Shown here one piece after another: positions 1 to 8,029 of a DNA stretch of 64,000 nucleotides; the first letter of the stretch is position 1, and each line of letters begins with the position of its first letter. The stretch is from positions 24,263 to 88,262 of the forward strand of contig JACRFZ010000115.1 in NCBI GenBank assembly GCA_016212515.1, read 5' to 3'. The position numbers and the translations under genes are program-made. The stretch is from Candidatus Melainabacteria bacterium. GTDB lineage: Bacteria > Cyanobacteriota > Vampirovibrionia > Obscuribacterales > Obscuribacteraceae. The notes under the pieces were generated by a model. That model ran no database searches, was not told the DNA's origin, and saw nothing but the letters and a program-made list of their open reading frames with translations.

Positions 1-344
1 GGGTAAAACTTTCAGTGGCACCGGGGGCTGGTGGTTTCTATGCCGGCATGGGCGGCATCAAGATCAGCCTGCCGGTACGACATGGCGAAGGTCGGCTTGT
101 CTTGCGTCAGGATGAAGACGGCTCCAAAATAGCCGCTCTTTCACCGTTGCGTTACGAACAGGATATCAACGGTTCTTACGATCGAATCGCCGCCCTGTTA
201 TCGGAACAGGGCAACATACTTGGACTGATGCCCCATCCGGAATGTTTCGTGCGCCCGGGCCAGCACCCTCAATGGACCAGCTTGCCGGAGTGCGAACCTG
301 ATGGACTCAAGCTCTTTGCCAATATGAGAGCAATGCTAAATTAA
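1..344 (+). CDS. purQ: Phosphoribosylformylglycinamidine synthase, glutaminase subunit PurQ (3' part)
   Basis: This is the C-terminal part of the glutamine amidotransferase subunit that supplies ammonia to FGAM synthase, the fourth step of purine synthesis. The reading frame is open from base 3, so the gene begins before the window. The visible part includes the late motif MPHPE, whose His and Glu complete the class I amidotransferase catalytic triad. The catalytic Cys would lie upstream, outside the window. The segment PVRHGEGRL just before it is also typical of PurQ. The stop lies 20 bp before purM, which suggests one operon. PurQ versus the C-terminal domain of a large fused PurL cannot be fully settled from this fragment, but the short tail after HPE and the neighbouring purM favour PurQ. 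Confidence 0.85.
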   Translation, partial: VKLSVAPGAGGFYAGMGGIKISLPVRHGEGRLVLRQDEDGSKIAALSPLRYEQDINGSYDRIAALLSEQGNILGLMPHPECFVRPGQHPQWTSLPECEPDGLKLFANMRAMLN

Positions 345-364
345 CAGAAGCGAGGGAAAAGACG

Positions 365-1393
365 GTGTCGGAGCAAGAGACAAGCAGGGAAAAGCCAAGG
401 TCATATCTTGAGTCGGGAGTCAATATCGCCCTTGCCGATCAGTTTGTCGGGCGCATAAAGAGTCTCACCGGTCTCACTTCCAGCAAAGACTCAAGTCGGC
501 TCCTGCCCGGCGCCGGCGGTTATGCCGCCGTCTACAAGACCGATTCGGGCTTGAATGTAGCCTGCACCACCGACGGTGTGGGCTCTAAGCTCTTGCTCTG
601 CGAAGAGTTGAATCGTTTCGACACCATCGGCATCGACCTTGTGGCCATGTGCGCCAATGACCTTATCTGTGTGGGGGCGGCTCCCGCTCTCTTCCTCGAC
701 TATTATGCCTGCGGCAGTCTCGACCTCAATCGCAGTACCAGTCTGATAGAGGGTATCGTGGCCGGTTGCAAGCTTGCCGATATGCTTCTAGTAGGCGGTG
801 AGACGGCAGAGATGCCCGACCTCTACCAGACCAACCATTTTGACCTGGCTGGTTTTGCCGTAGGCTTTGTGGGCGAAGGCAAACTGCTCACCGGTCAATC
901 TCTGCGAGATGGTGATCTGGTGGTGGCAGTCTCTTCCAGCGGCTTGCACTCCAACGGCTTCTCTCTCGCCCGTAAGTTGATACCGGAAGGCTCGCCTTTG
1001 CGGGCGGAACTTCTCACACCCACTGAAATTTATGTGCGACCCTTCCTGCAGGTGTTGAATGAGTTAGGCTCTGATTTGACCGGTGCTGCTAATATCACCG
1101 GTGGTGGCTGGACTAATTTACTCAGGCTCAGCAAAGACTGCGGTTATGCCCTGAAAGCTATGGAACTTAGCCCGGTTTTCGAAGAGCTTGCCAGGCATGT
1201 GGAGCCGGCCGAGCTTTACCGTACCTTCAATATGGGTATGGGCTTTGCCGTCATGGTCAGGAGCGCGGAAGCGGCTCGTGCCGCCATCGATATTTTCGCC
1301 AGAGCCGGTTTTGCCGCTTCCGTGCAGGGACACGTGAAGGACGGGCACGGTGTTGAGATAGACTGCGGAAAAACCACCATTTTTCTAGAGTGA
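365..1393 (+). CDS. purM: Phosphoribosylformylglycinamidine cyclo-ligase (AIR synthetase)
   Basis: PurM closes the imidazole ring by converting FGAM and ATP to aminoimidazole ribonucleotide, the fifth step of purine synthesis, in the cytosol. The 342-residue product has the family's normal length. Visible motifs are LPGAGGYAAVY, TTDGVGSKLLL and VGGETAEMPDLY, followed by the ITGGGW glycine-rich stretch of the C-terminal domain. The start is a GTG preceded by GAGGGA about eight bases upstream. The gene lies between purQ and purH on the same strand with short gaps, so operonic transcription with both is likely. Nothing in the sequence looks broken. Confidence 0.95.
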   Translation: MSEQETSREKPRSYLESGVNIALADQFVGRIKSLTGLTSSKDSSRLLPGAGGYAAVYKTDSGLNVACTTDGVGSKLLLCEELNRFDTIGIDLVAMCANDLICVGAAPALFLDYYACGSLDLNRSTSLIEGIVAGCKLADMLLVGGETAEMPDLYQTNHFDLAGFAVGFVGEGKLLTGQSLRDGDLVVAVSSSGLHSNGFSLARKLIPEGSPLRAELLTPTEIYVRPFLQVLNELGSDLTGAANITGGGWTNLLRLSKDCGYALKAMELSPVFEELARHVEPAELYRTFNMGMGFAVMVRSAEAARAAIDIFARAGFAASVQGHVKDGHGVEIDCGKTTIFLE

Positions 1394-1440
1394 TTGTTGC
1401 AAAATTAGCTATCAGGAAAATTAGCTACCAGGGGGATGAA

Positions 1441-3045
1441 ATGCTGACAGTATTGGCTAGTGTATATGATAAGACCGGGCTCGTAGAGCTTCTCAAAGCG
1501 CTCTCAGAAGTTGAGCAGGTAAAAGTGATAGCCACAGGCTCCACTTGCGGCTACTTGCGCGAGCATGGCTTTGACGGCGTCAAAGTGGAAGACATGACCG
1601 GCTTCCCCGAGATTCTCGATGGACGGGTCAAGACCCTTCATCCCCGCGTCTTTGCCGGTGTGCTGGCCAGAGCGTCTGAGGCTGACCGGGCTACACTGAA
1701 GGAGCACAATATCAGCGAAATCGATGTGGTGGTCGTGAATTTGTATCCTTTTGCCGAGAAGATGAAGCTCGGACTGAAGCTTTCCGAACTGATAGAATTC
1801 ATTGATATCGGCGGTCCCAGCTTGCTGAGAGCCGGCTCCAAGAATTATGACCGGGTAGCGGTGTTGTCGAGCCCCACCCAGTACCAGGCTTTTGCCGAGG
1901 CTGTCAAAGCCGGCAAGGCCGATAAAGCCTACCGCTTGCAGTTGGCTGCCGCCGTCTTTGCTCAGACCAAAGAATACGACGGCTTGATTGAGCAAGTGTT
2001 GAGTGCTGCTGCCAGAGGCGAAGAAGCCGAGAGCGCTCATTTCCCGGCCGCCGTTTCCTTGCGTCTGAAGCAGGTGAGCACCCTTCGTTATGGTGAAAAT
2101 CCTCATCAGGCTGCGGCCTGGTATCAGCCTCCCCGCCTTTCCGAAGGCCTGGACGCCGATAGTTTCCCGCCCTTTGAACAGTTGGCCGGCAAAGAACTTT
2201 CCGCCAATAACATCGTCGACTGCTACGCCCTGGTTCGTATCTTGCGCGATATTCGCAAATCTACCTCAAGCGCTGCCGAAGCTGCCTGTATCATCAAGCA
2301 CAATAATCCCTGCGGCGTAGCCATCGGGAAGACCACAGAAGAAGCCTTCGACCGGGCCTACGGCACCGACCCGCTTTCCGCTTTCGGCGGCATTTACGGA
2401 TTCTCCGGCAATGTAGACGGTGCTCTTGCCGCCAAGATCGTTCAAGGTTTCGTCGAGATCGTCGCCGCTCCCTCTTTCAGTGAAGAAGCACTCAAGACCT
2501 TTGCTTCCAAAAAGAATATGCGCGTGCTCAAATTGAAAGCTGGTTTGCTGGGCGAAGCCAATACCGCCTCCCCGGAAGCCAGTCCGATTCGCATTAAGGA
2601 CATGGGCGACTTCGGTTTGATCCTTGAGAAAGACGTTGAAAAGCCGGTTTCCGTGGCTGAGTTCGAGACCGCTTGCGGCGACGGTCAACTTGCCGTCAGC
2701 CTCAAAGATGATCTGGCTTTTGCCTGGAATGTGGTCAAGCATCTGACATCCAACGCCATTGTCGTGGTAAAAGACGGCAACGCCGTCGGCTTCGGTATCG
2801 GTCAGACCAGCCGGGTCGCTTCCGTGAAACTAGCTCTGGCTCAGGGTGGTGCCCTCTGCCAGGGGGCAATCATGGCCAGTGATGCCTTCTTCCCTAATGT
2901 AGACAGCATCGAGGAAGCCGCCGCCCATGGTATCAAGGTAATTATTCAGCCGGGCGGCAGCATCAAAGATAAAGACGTCATTGCTAAAGCTCAGGAACTG
3001 GGCGTGACCATGCTTCTCACCGGTCAGCGCTGTTTCCGTCACTGA
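1441..3045 (+). CDS. purH: Bifunctional AICAR formyltransferase / IMP cyclohydrolase
   Basis: PurH carries out the last two steps to IMP: formylation of AICAR and ring closure. The N-terminal third is the MGS-like IMP cyclohydrolase domain (YDKTGLVELL, then ATGSTCGYL). The C-terminal part is the AICAR transformylase, with LRYGENPHQ and IKHNNPCGVAIG. The product is 534 residues, normal for the family. The frame is open from 1390, but the ATG at 1441 is chosen because AGGGGGAT lies just upstream and the protein then begins directly with the conserved LTVLASVYDKTGL. It follows purM by 47 bp and precedes purE by 7 bp, so it is probably co-transcribed with them. Confidence 0.95.
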   Translation: MLTVLASVYDKTGLVELLKALSEVEQVKVIATGSTCGYLREHGFDGVKVEDMTGFPEILDGRVKTLHPRVFAGVLARASEADRATLKEHNISEIDVVVVNLYPFAEKMKLGLKLSELIEFIDIGGPSLLRAGSKNYDRVAVLSSPTQYQAFAEAVKAGKADKAYRLQLAAAVFAQTKEYDGLIEQVLSAAARGEEAESAHFPAAVSLRLKQVSTLRYGENPHQAAAWYQPPRLSEGLDADSFPPFEQLAGKELSANNIVDCYALVRILRDIRKSTSSAAEAACIIKHNNPCGVAIGKTTEEAFDRAYGTDPLSAFGGIYGFSGNVDGALAAKIVQGFVEIVAAPSFSEEALKTFASKKNMRVLKLKAGLLGEANTASPEASPIRIKDMGDFGLILEKDVEKPVSVAEFETACGDGQLAVSLKDDLAFAWNVVKHLTSNAIVVVKDGNAVGFGIGQTSRVASVKLALAQGGALCQGAIMASDAFFPNVDSIEEAAAHGIKVIIQPGGSIKDKDVIAKAQELGVTMLLTGQRCFRH

Positions 3046-3052
3046 GGTGCCC

Positions 3053-3589
3053 ATGTCTGAAAGAACAGATGCCTCCAAAAAGCCTCTCGTGGGTCTCGTT
3101 ATGGGCAGCCAGTCGGACTACAAGGTGATGGTGCATGCCAGGGAAATTCTGGTGCGGGCGGAAGTGCCTCATGAGACCCTGGTGGTCAGTGCCCACCGCA
3201 CGCCGGAGCGTATGTACGAGTACGGTCAGAGCGCTCAGGGGCGCGGTCTTAAGGTGATTATTGCCGGTGCCGGTGGGGCCGCCCACCTGCCCGGCATGCT
3301 CTCCAGTTTGACGCCCTTGCCTGTGCTCGGAGTGCCGGTGCCCGGCAGCAATTTGTCCGGGCTCGACAGCCTCCTTTCTATAGTGCAGATGCCCGGCGGC
3401 GTGCCGACCGCAACCTTTGCCGTGGGTAAGGCCGGCGCCGTCAACGCTGCTCTCTTTGCCATAAAGATATTGGCTTTGCAAAGCGAGAACGAGAAACTGG
3501 CACATTTTCTCGCCATGGAAAGGCAGCGTCGGGCTGATGAGGCCATTGCCTCCAGCGACCAGTTGCTTGATTTTGATGGGCATCTCTAA
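3053..3589 (+). CDS. purE: N5-carboxyaminoimidazole ribonucleotide mutase
   Basis: Class I PurE moves the carboxyl group of N5-CAIR to give CAIR, working with PurK. The 178-residue product shows the signature VMGSQSDYKVM, SAHRTPERMYEY and GAGGAAHLPGMLSS, which form the nucleotide and carboxylate binding pocket. A GTG six bases upstream (3047) is in frame, but GAGG overlapping the purH stop is correctly spaced for the ATG at 3053. The next gene, purK, starts 13 bp downstream, the usual pairing. Confidence 0.95.
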   Translation: MSERTDASKKPLVGLVMGSQSDYKVMVHAREILVRAEVPHETLVVSAHRTPERMYEYGQSAQGRGLKVIIAGAGGAAHLPGMLSSLTPLPVLGVPVPGSNLSGLDSLLSIVQMPGGVPTATFAVGKAGAVNAALFAIKILALQSENEKLAHFLAMERQRRADEAIASSDQLLDFDGHL

Positions 3590-3602
3590 AGGAGACCTTA
3601 GC

Positions 3603-4754
3603 TTGAAGGTTGTTGGAATTTTAGGCGGCGGGCAATTGGGGCTCTTCCTGAGCCAGAGCCTTGCCCGCCTCGGCGCTGCCACTGCCGTATTTGATCCCGA
3701 CCTTGATGCGCCGACCCATCGTCATACGGCTTCCGCTTTCCCTTTTCCTTTTACCGACCAGGAAAAGCTCAAGCAGTTTGAAAATCTTTCCGATGTCATC
3801 ACATATGAATTCGAACACTTGCCTGTCAGTGTGCTCTCCACGATTGCTGAGCACGAGAAGCTTTTCAGACCATCTCTTAAGGTTCTGGCCGTGGCTCAGG
3901 ACCGCCTGCTGGAGAAATGCTTTTTGCGCGATAAGCATTTTCCTGTGGTGGATTTTCTAGCCATCGAGAAGAAAGAAGACCTTGCCGCCTTCGAGCAATT
4001 TGAGTTGCCCTGTCTGGTCAAGACGGTACGGGGCGGCTACGACGGCAAAGGGCAAAAAAGGCTCAAGAGCGCGGCTGAAAGGCAGACCTTCTTGCCTGAA
4101 CTGCTTGAGCGCCTCGAGCGTGGCGAGACCCTGGTGGCGGAGAAACTCATAGATCTCAGTCTGGAGATGAGTTGCATTGTTGCCAGGCAGAAAGGCAAGT
4201 GCGTTACCATGCCGGTCTTTGAGAATGTCCACAAAGATTCGATACTGGACACCACAGTCTTTCCCTCCAGTCTTTCTGAAGAACTGGATGCCAGGGTGAG
4301 AAAATTGGCCTGCGACATCGCTGACGTTCTAGATGTGGAAGGGCTCTTGACCGTTGAGTTTTTCTTGAGCGGGCAAGACATTTTTGTAAATGAACTGGCG
4401 CCCCGCCCTCATAATTCCGGGCATCTTTCCATGCAGGCTTTCAATTTGAGCCAGTTCGACTTGCTTTCTCGAATCTTGCTCGATATACCCATTTCCGATT
4501 GCGAGCCCATTTCCGAACAGGCTTTCGCCATGGCCAATATACTGGGTGAGTGCTACTACGTGGACGGTGGACGTTCCATCCTTAATATGAAGGCCCTTGA
4601 GAAGGCTCCCGGTTTTGTGGAATTGCTTTTGTACGGCAAGCAGGAACCGAGAAAAGCTCGTAAAATGGGCCATCTGGTCTGCCGGGGGGCAACACCGGCG
4701 GAAGCCTTGCACCGGGCTCTGGCTCTTCGAAAGGCTTTGTCGAGCCCGGGTTAA
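3603..4754 (+). CDS. purK: N5-carboxyaminoimidazole ribonucleotide synthase
   Basis: PurK is an ATP-grasp enzyme that carboxylates AIR with bicarbonate and ATP to N5-CAIR, the substrate of PurE. The product begins LKVVGILGGGQLGLF, the N-terminal nucleotide-binding fold, and carries the ATP-grasp catalytic segment NELAPRPHNSGH. The length of 383 residues is normal. The frame runs from 3537 and offers an ATG at 3576 inside purE, but AAGGAGA at 3588-3594 sits eight bases before the TTG at 3603, which also gives the conserved N-terminus. It ends the purine run, and the next gene starts 11 bp later. Confidence 0.93.
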   Translation: MKVVGILGGGQLGLFLSQSLARLGAATAVFDPDLDAPTHRHTASAFPFPFTDQEKLKQFENLSDVITYEFEHLPVSVLSTIAEHEKLFRPSLKVLAVAQDRLLEKCFLRDKHFPVVDFLAIEKKEDLAAFEQFELPCLVKTVRGGYDGKGQKRLKSAAERQTFLPELLERLERGETLVAEKLIDLSLEMSCIVARQKGKCVTMPVFENVHKDSILDTTVFPSSLSEELDARVRKLACDIADVLDVEGLLTVEFFLSGQDIFVNELAPRPHNSGHLSMQAFNLSQFDLLSRILLDIPISDCEPISEQAFAMANILGECYYVDGGRSILNMKALEKAPGFVELLLYGKQEPRKARKMGHLVCRGATPAEALHRALALRKALSSPG

Positions 4755-4765
4755 GGGGGAAACAA

Positions 4766-5752
4766 TTGAGTCGGACTAAGCAGATAACGGCGGCAGTGTT
4801 CCTAACTCTCGGCTTACTGGCCTGTCCCGGAACTACTCTCAGGGCGCAGCAGCCGGCGCAGTCATTGGCGCCTGAGGAAGCCTTCCCGGCTTTTCAGATG
4901 GACTTACGGCAGCAGTTTCTTTCTCCCTCCCTGTTGATGAAGGGTAAAGTCGCCTTTGATCCCGGTTTGAAAGTCTATTGTTTTACTTACAAAGGCTGCC
5001 GGGTCAGCTTGCTCTTACTGGATAGTCAGAAACTGTCCTTGAAACCGGCGCTGGCCTCGTCCGGTACCGAGCCTACAGAGACTGTCGCGGCCGGAAGTGG
5101 TGCCCTGGCTGCCACCAATGGTGGTTACTTCAATCTTTCCGATGGTAAGAGCACCAGTTTTGTGGTGCTGGACGGGCGTCTGGTCGCCGATCCAAGAGAG
5201 AACAAGGCTCTAACTGGTAATCCCAGACTGACTGCCTTTCTTCCTAAGATTTATGAGCGCAGCGAATTGCGCGTCTATCAAGATAAGCTCGGAAAAATTT
5301 CTTACGCCATCACCGCTCATAGTGATGTTGTTCCTGCCGCTCTCACACTCAAGCACTCTCTGCAGGGCGGCCCGCGCCTTCTGCCGCAGTTGACTGCCGA
5401 AGCGGAGGCTTTCCTGCGCACCGAGCCTGATGGCAAGGTCGTTGATTCAATCGGCGTCAATCGCACGGCGGCCCGCACTGCCGTAGCCTTTTTGAAAGAC
5501 GGACGGGCGCTTTTGGTTTCTTGCGCCGGTAAAGGACAGGATGAGTTTTCTTCCGGTCTTACTCTGGCCGATTTGAGCGCCTTGCTAAAGTCTATTGGTG
5601 CTGTGGAAGCCCTCAATTTCGACGGCGGCACCTCCACAACTTTGGTCTGCCGTGTCAAGGACAGTAAGAGTTCGGCAAAGTCGTACACTATGTTGATCGG
5701 CCGCAAGCCGCAAACCCGCGTGCGGTCGGTCTTGCAGGTGGTTAGCCGATAG
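4766..5752 (+). CDS. Secreted phosphodiester glycosidase family protein (NAGPA/DUF2233 domain)
   Basis: The 328-residue protein has an N-terminal signal peptide (hydrophobic AAVFLTLGLLACPGTTLRA) and a domain of the phosphodiester glycosidase family, related to the enzyme that uncovers mannose-6-phosphate and to bacterial exopolysaccharide proteins. Diagnostic segments are TNGGYFNLSDGKS, GVNRTAARTAVA and NFDGGTSTTLV, where the late Asp-Gly-Gly and earlier Arg are the conserved active-site-like positions. It is probably periplasmic or surface exposed and acts on glycan phosphodiesters, but the substrate cannot be told. The TTG start follows an AGGGGG stretch overlapping the purK end. The 11-bp gap suggests co-transcription with the purine genes, although no functional link is evident. 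Confidence 0.8.
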   Translation: MSRTKQITAAVFLTLGLLACPGTTLRAQQPAQSLAPEEAFPAFQMDLRQQFLSPSLLMKGKVAFDPGLKVYCFTYKGCRVSLLLLDSQKLSLKPALASSGTEPTETVAAGSGALAATNGGYFNLSDGKSTSFVVLDGRLVADPRENKALTGNPRLTAFLPKIYERSELRVYQDKLGKISYAITAHSDVVPAALTLKHSLQGGPRLLPQLTAEAEAFLRTEPDGKVVDSIGVNRTAARTAVAFLKDGRALLVSCAGKGQDEFSSGLTLADLSALLKSIGAVEALNFDGGTSTTLVCRVKDSKSSAKSYTMLIGRKPQTRVRSVLQVVSR

Positions 5753-6605
5753 CTGCTACCGTTTACAAGGTGGGCAAAGCTCTAATCTTGATCATGACAA
5801 TACGCTTTTGCGTATTTTTATGAGACGCTTTCGGTGTAAATATGTGAAGAAACGAGAACGGTCCCCCAGCGTCACTGACGAACTGCACCAAGTCGTCAGC
5901 ACCGGAGAACCGTTCCCTACCCCAAAGTCGCCACAGTTGTTAACAATACTAAGCAACCAGTCGACTCGCGCGGGCAAGAGTCCACTTCTCTTGGTCCGCA
6001 CTACAGTTAGTATCATAGGCCAATGAGCTGCCTGACAATAGAGGTTTCGTTTAAGCACAAAATTAGATGTCCTTAGAGAAACACTTGCACTGCCTGCGGT
6101 GAAGTTTTCTAAGAATGGCTCTAGAGGCTGTCTTTGGAGTGTCGCTTATAGCAATGTTTAGTATCGGAATTTGCATGAAATTCCTTCTAGCTTATACCGC
6201 AGCTGAAGCGGATTTCCGATGATATATCTCTTTTATGGATCTTTTCCTATGTATTATCCGGTTGTTACCGAGCGCTGATTTGTTCTCTCGTTGAGATGGC
6301 TATAAGCCAATACAGCGCTTGGTTTGCGGCTTTGTTGCGTTTTGTGGAACACTATTACATTTGTTGCTTTTGTTGCAGGTGTTGCAAATCGAAGCTGCAT
6401 TTCGGCAATGTATATAATCTTGGCCGGTCTTTGACTGTCTCTTATATTTCACACTTTCTGTACAGTCTCTGTGCCATTGCCTGTGGTGCAGGTTCTTTAG
6501 CTGCCTCTCAGCTGCTGTCTTCTATGCGATGGATATGTTTTTGGTGGCTTATGGTATCGGAATGGGTAAAATGCATTACAGGTGATCCTTTAGCAGGTCT
6601 TCCCG
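5753..6605 (+). other. Gene-poor 0.85-kb stretch
   Basis: No convincing coding sequence is present. Short open frames exist (5792-6058 on the minus strand, 6296-6616 on the plus strand), but they lack ribosome binding sites, have odd composition (the second is rich in Cys and Trp) and the second runs into the MFS gene. The segment looks richer in A+T than the flanking genes and holds a nested inverted repeat at 5856-5915. It may be a decayed gene or element, or a regulatory or RNA region. Confidence 0.5.
5856..5915. repeat. Nested inverted repeat
   Basis: Two perfect 7-bp stems are nested: GAACGGT (5856-5862) pairs with ACCGTTC (5909-5915), and inside it CTGACGA (5875-5881) pairs with TCGTCAG (5893-5899) around an 11-base loop. 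No run of T follows, so it is not a normal intrinsic terminator. It could be a structured RNA or a remnant of a mobile element. Confidence 0.5.
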
Positions 6606-7859
6606 TTGACCAATAATCATGACGAAAGCCCATATGCTGCTCTTAAGCTCAAAGACTTTCGACTGCTTCTGCTTGGTCGCCTCTTTGTTACTCTTTCCGT
6701 GCAAATTCACAGTCTCTGCGTGGGTTGGCAGGTTTACGAGCTAACCCACAATCCCCTGGTTCTGGGCTTGATCGGCTTGGCGGAGGCTCTCCCCGCTATC
6801 GCTGTCTCTCTCTATGCCGGCCATGTGGCCGATATTTGCAACCGCCGTTACCTGGCGCTACTTTCTTGCCTTCTTCTTTTTCTCAGCCTGGTTGCTCTTT
6901 GCTTCTTCTGTATCGGCATGACCGGTGTTTCCCTGCTTTACGCCATCTTTGCCGTCATTGTAGTAACCGGTGTGGCGCGAGGTTTCTACGGTCCGGCTGT
7001 TTTTGGTCTTTTATCCGATGTGGTTCCGCGTCCCCTGTTGGGCAATGCTGCGGCCTGGAACAGTGCCTGCTGGCAGGGGTCGGCTATGCTTGGTCCGATC
7101 ATGGGTGGTTTCTTATACGGCGCCTTAGGTGCAGTTCAGTCATATATGCTCTCCGCCGCACTCTTGCTCTTTTCTCTGGTCTGCTTTTTGTTCTTGCGCA
7201 GTGCTTCCACCCTTAAGGCCTCCACGGCCGGTGTGATCGCCAATATAAAAGAAGGCTTGCGCTTTGTATTTACCAATGAACTACTTCTGGGGGCTATGTC
7301 TCTTGACTTGTTCGCTGTGCTCTTCGGTGGTGCCGTGGCATTGCTGCCTATTTTCAGCGCGGAAGTCTTCCACATGGGCCCCCAGGCTCTCGGCTTTCTG
7401 CGGGCCGCACCGCCGGTAGGGGCATTGCTGACCGCCTCTCTGCTCACCCATGTGCCCATTAAGAAGCATGCCGGACGCATCTTGCTTGCCTGCGTGGGTG
7501 GCTTTGGTCTCAGCATCATCGGCTTTGGGCTCTCGAAGAATTTTGAACTATCGCTTGCTCTGCTCACTTTGAGCGGCATGTTGGACGGTGTCAGTGTTTA
7601 TATAAGGGGCATTATCTACCAGCTTTCCACTCCCGATGAGCTGAAAGGGCGGGTATCCTCGGTGAACAATATATTTATTGGTTCCTCCAATGAAATCGGA
7701 GAGTTCGAGTCGGGCGTAACGGCTCGCCTCATGGGTCTTGTGCCGGCAGTTGTATTCGGCGGGGCCATGACCTTACTGGTCGTGCTTTTAACTGCCTGGA
7801 AAGCACCCAAACTGCGCAATCTGGATATGCAGAATCTTTATCTGCGCGAGAGCCGTTGA
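6606..7859 (+). CDS. MFS transporter, exporter-like
   Basis: This 417-residue integral membrane protein has about 11-12 hydrophobic helices and the major facilitator pattern. It begins with a short soluble segment and the early motif FRLLLLGRLF, and a loop 2-3 motif AGHVADICNRRYL follows (the usual basic cluster after helix 2). The arrangement resembles the EntS/drug-exporter branch, which moves small molecules out by proton antiport; the actual substrate is unknown. The start is a TTG at 6606 with only a weak AGCAGG upstream, so it is less certain than the family call. A promoter-like site follows the gene, so the glycosyltransferase downstream is probably a separate unit. Confidence 0.85.
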   Translation: MTNNHDESPYAALKLKDFRLLLLGRLFVTLSVQIHSLCVGWQVYELTHNPLVLGLIGLAEALPAIAVSLYAGHVADICNRRYLALLSCLLLFLSLVALCFFCIGMTGVSLLYAIFAVIVVTGVARGFYGPAVFGLLSDVVPRPLLGNAAAWNSACWQGSAMLGPIMGGFLYGALGAVQSYMLSAALLLFSLVCFLFLRSASTLKASTAGVIANIKEGLRFVFTNELLLGAMSLDLFAVLFGGAVALLPIFSAEVFHMGPQALGFLRAAPPVGALLTASLLTHVPIKKHAGRILLACVGGFGLSIIGFGLSKNFELSLALLTLSGMLDGVSVYIRGIIYQLSTPDELKGRVSSVNNIFIGSSNEIGEFESGVTARLMGLVPAVVFGGAMTLLVVLLTAWKAPKLRNLDMQNLYLRESR

Positions 7860-7944
7860 AGCCGGTAAGCTTCCTCTTGGGTTTGTGGCTCCTTTGCCGT
7901 TTGCAAGGCTAGTAGCAAGAGACCTGCCTGTTAGCGCGAACGAC

Positions 7945-7972
7945 TTGACAATAGGCGCCATGTATAAATAAA
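7945..7972 (+). promoter_or_regulatory. Putative sigma70-type promoter for the glycosyltransferase gene
   Basis: A perfect TTGACA (7945-7950) is followed after 16 bp by AATAAA (7967-7972). An overlapping TATAAA at 7963 is closer to consensus but spaced only 12 bp. The site lies 58 bp upstream of the start at 8030 in a 170-bp gap. Confidence 0.4.
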
Positions 7973-8029
7973 CTACATCGTTTTATATGGCCGTCTGCGT
8001 TTGCCTTTGGACGGACAGAGGAGTCTCTT

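Noticed and set aside
5850..5945. Integron attC-like site
   Set aside because: The nested inverted repeat suggested it, but the required conserved end boxes and an adjacent gene cassette or integrase are absent.
5792..6058. 88-codon minus-strand frame in the gene-poor region
   Set aside because: No ribosome binding site and unusual composition. It could be a remnant of a repeated element, but I cannot support a gene or an insertion sequence.
6296..6616. 106-codon plus-strand frame just before the MFS gene
   Set aside because: It is Cys- and Trp-rich, lacks a ribosome binding site and overlaps the MFS start.
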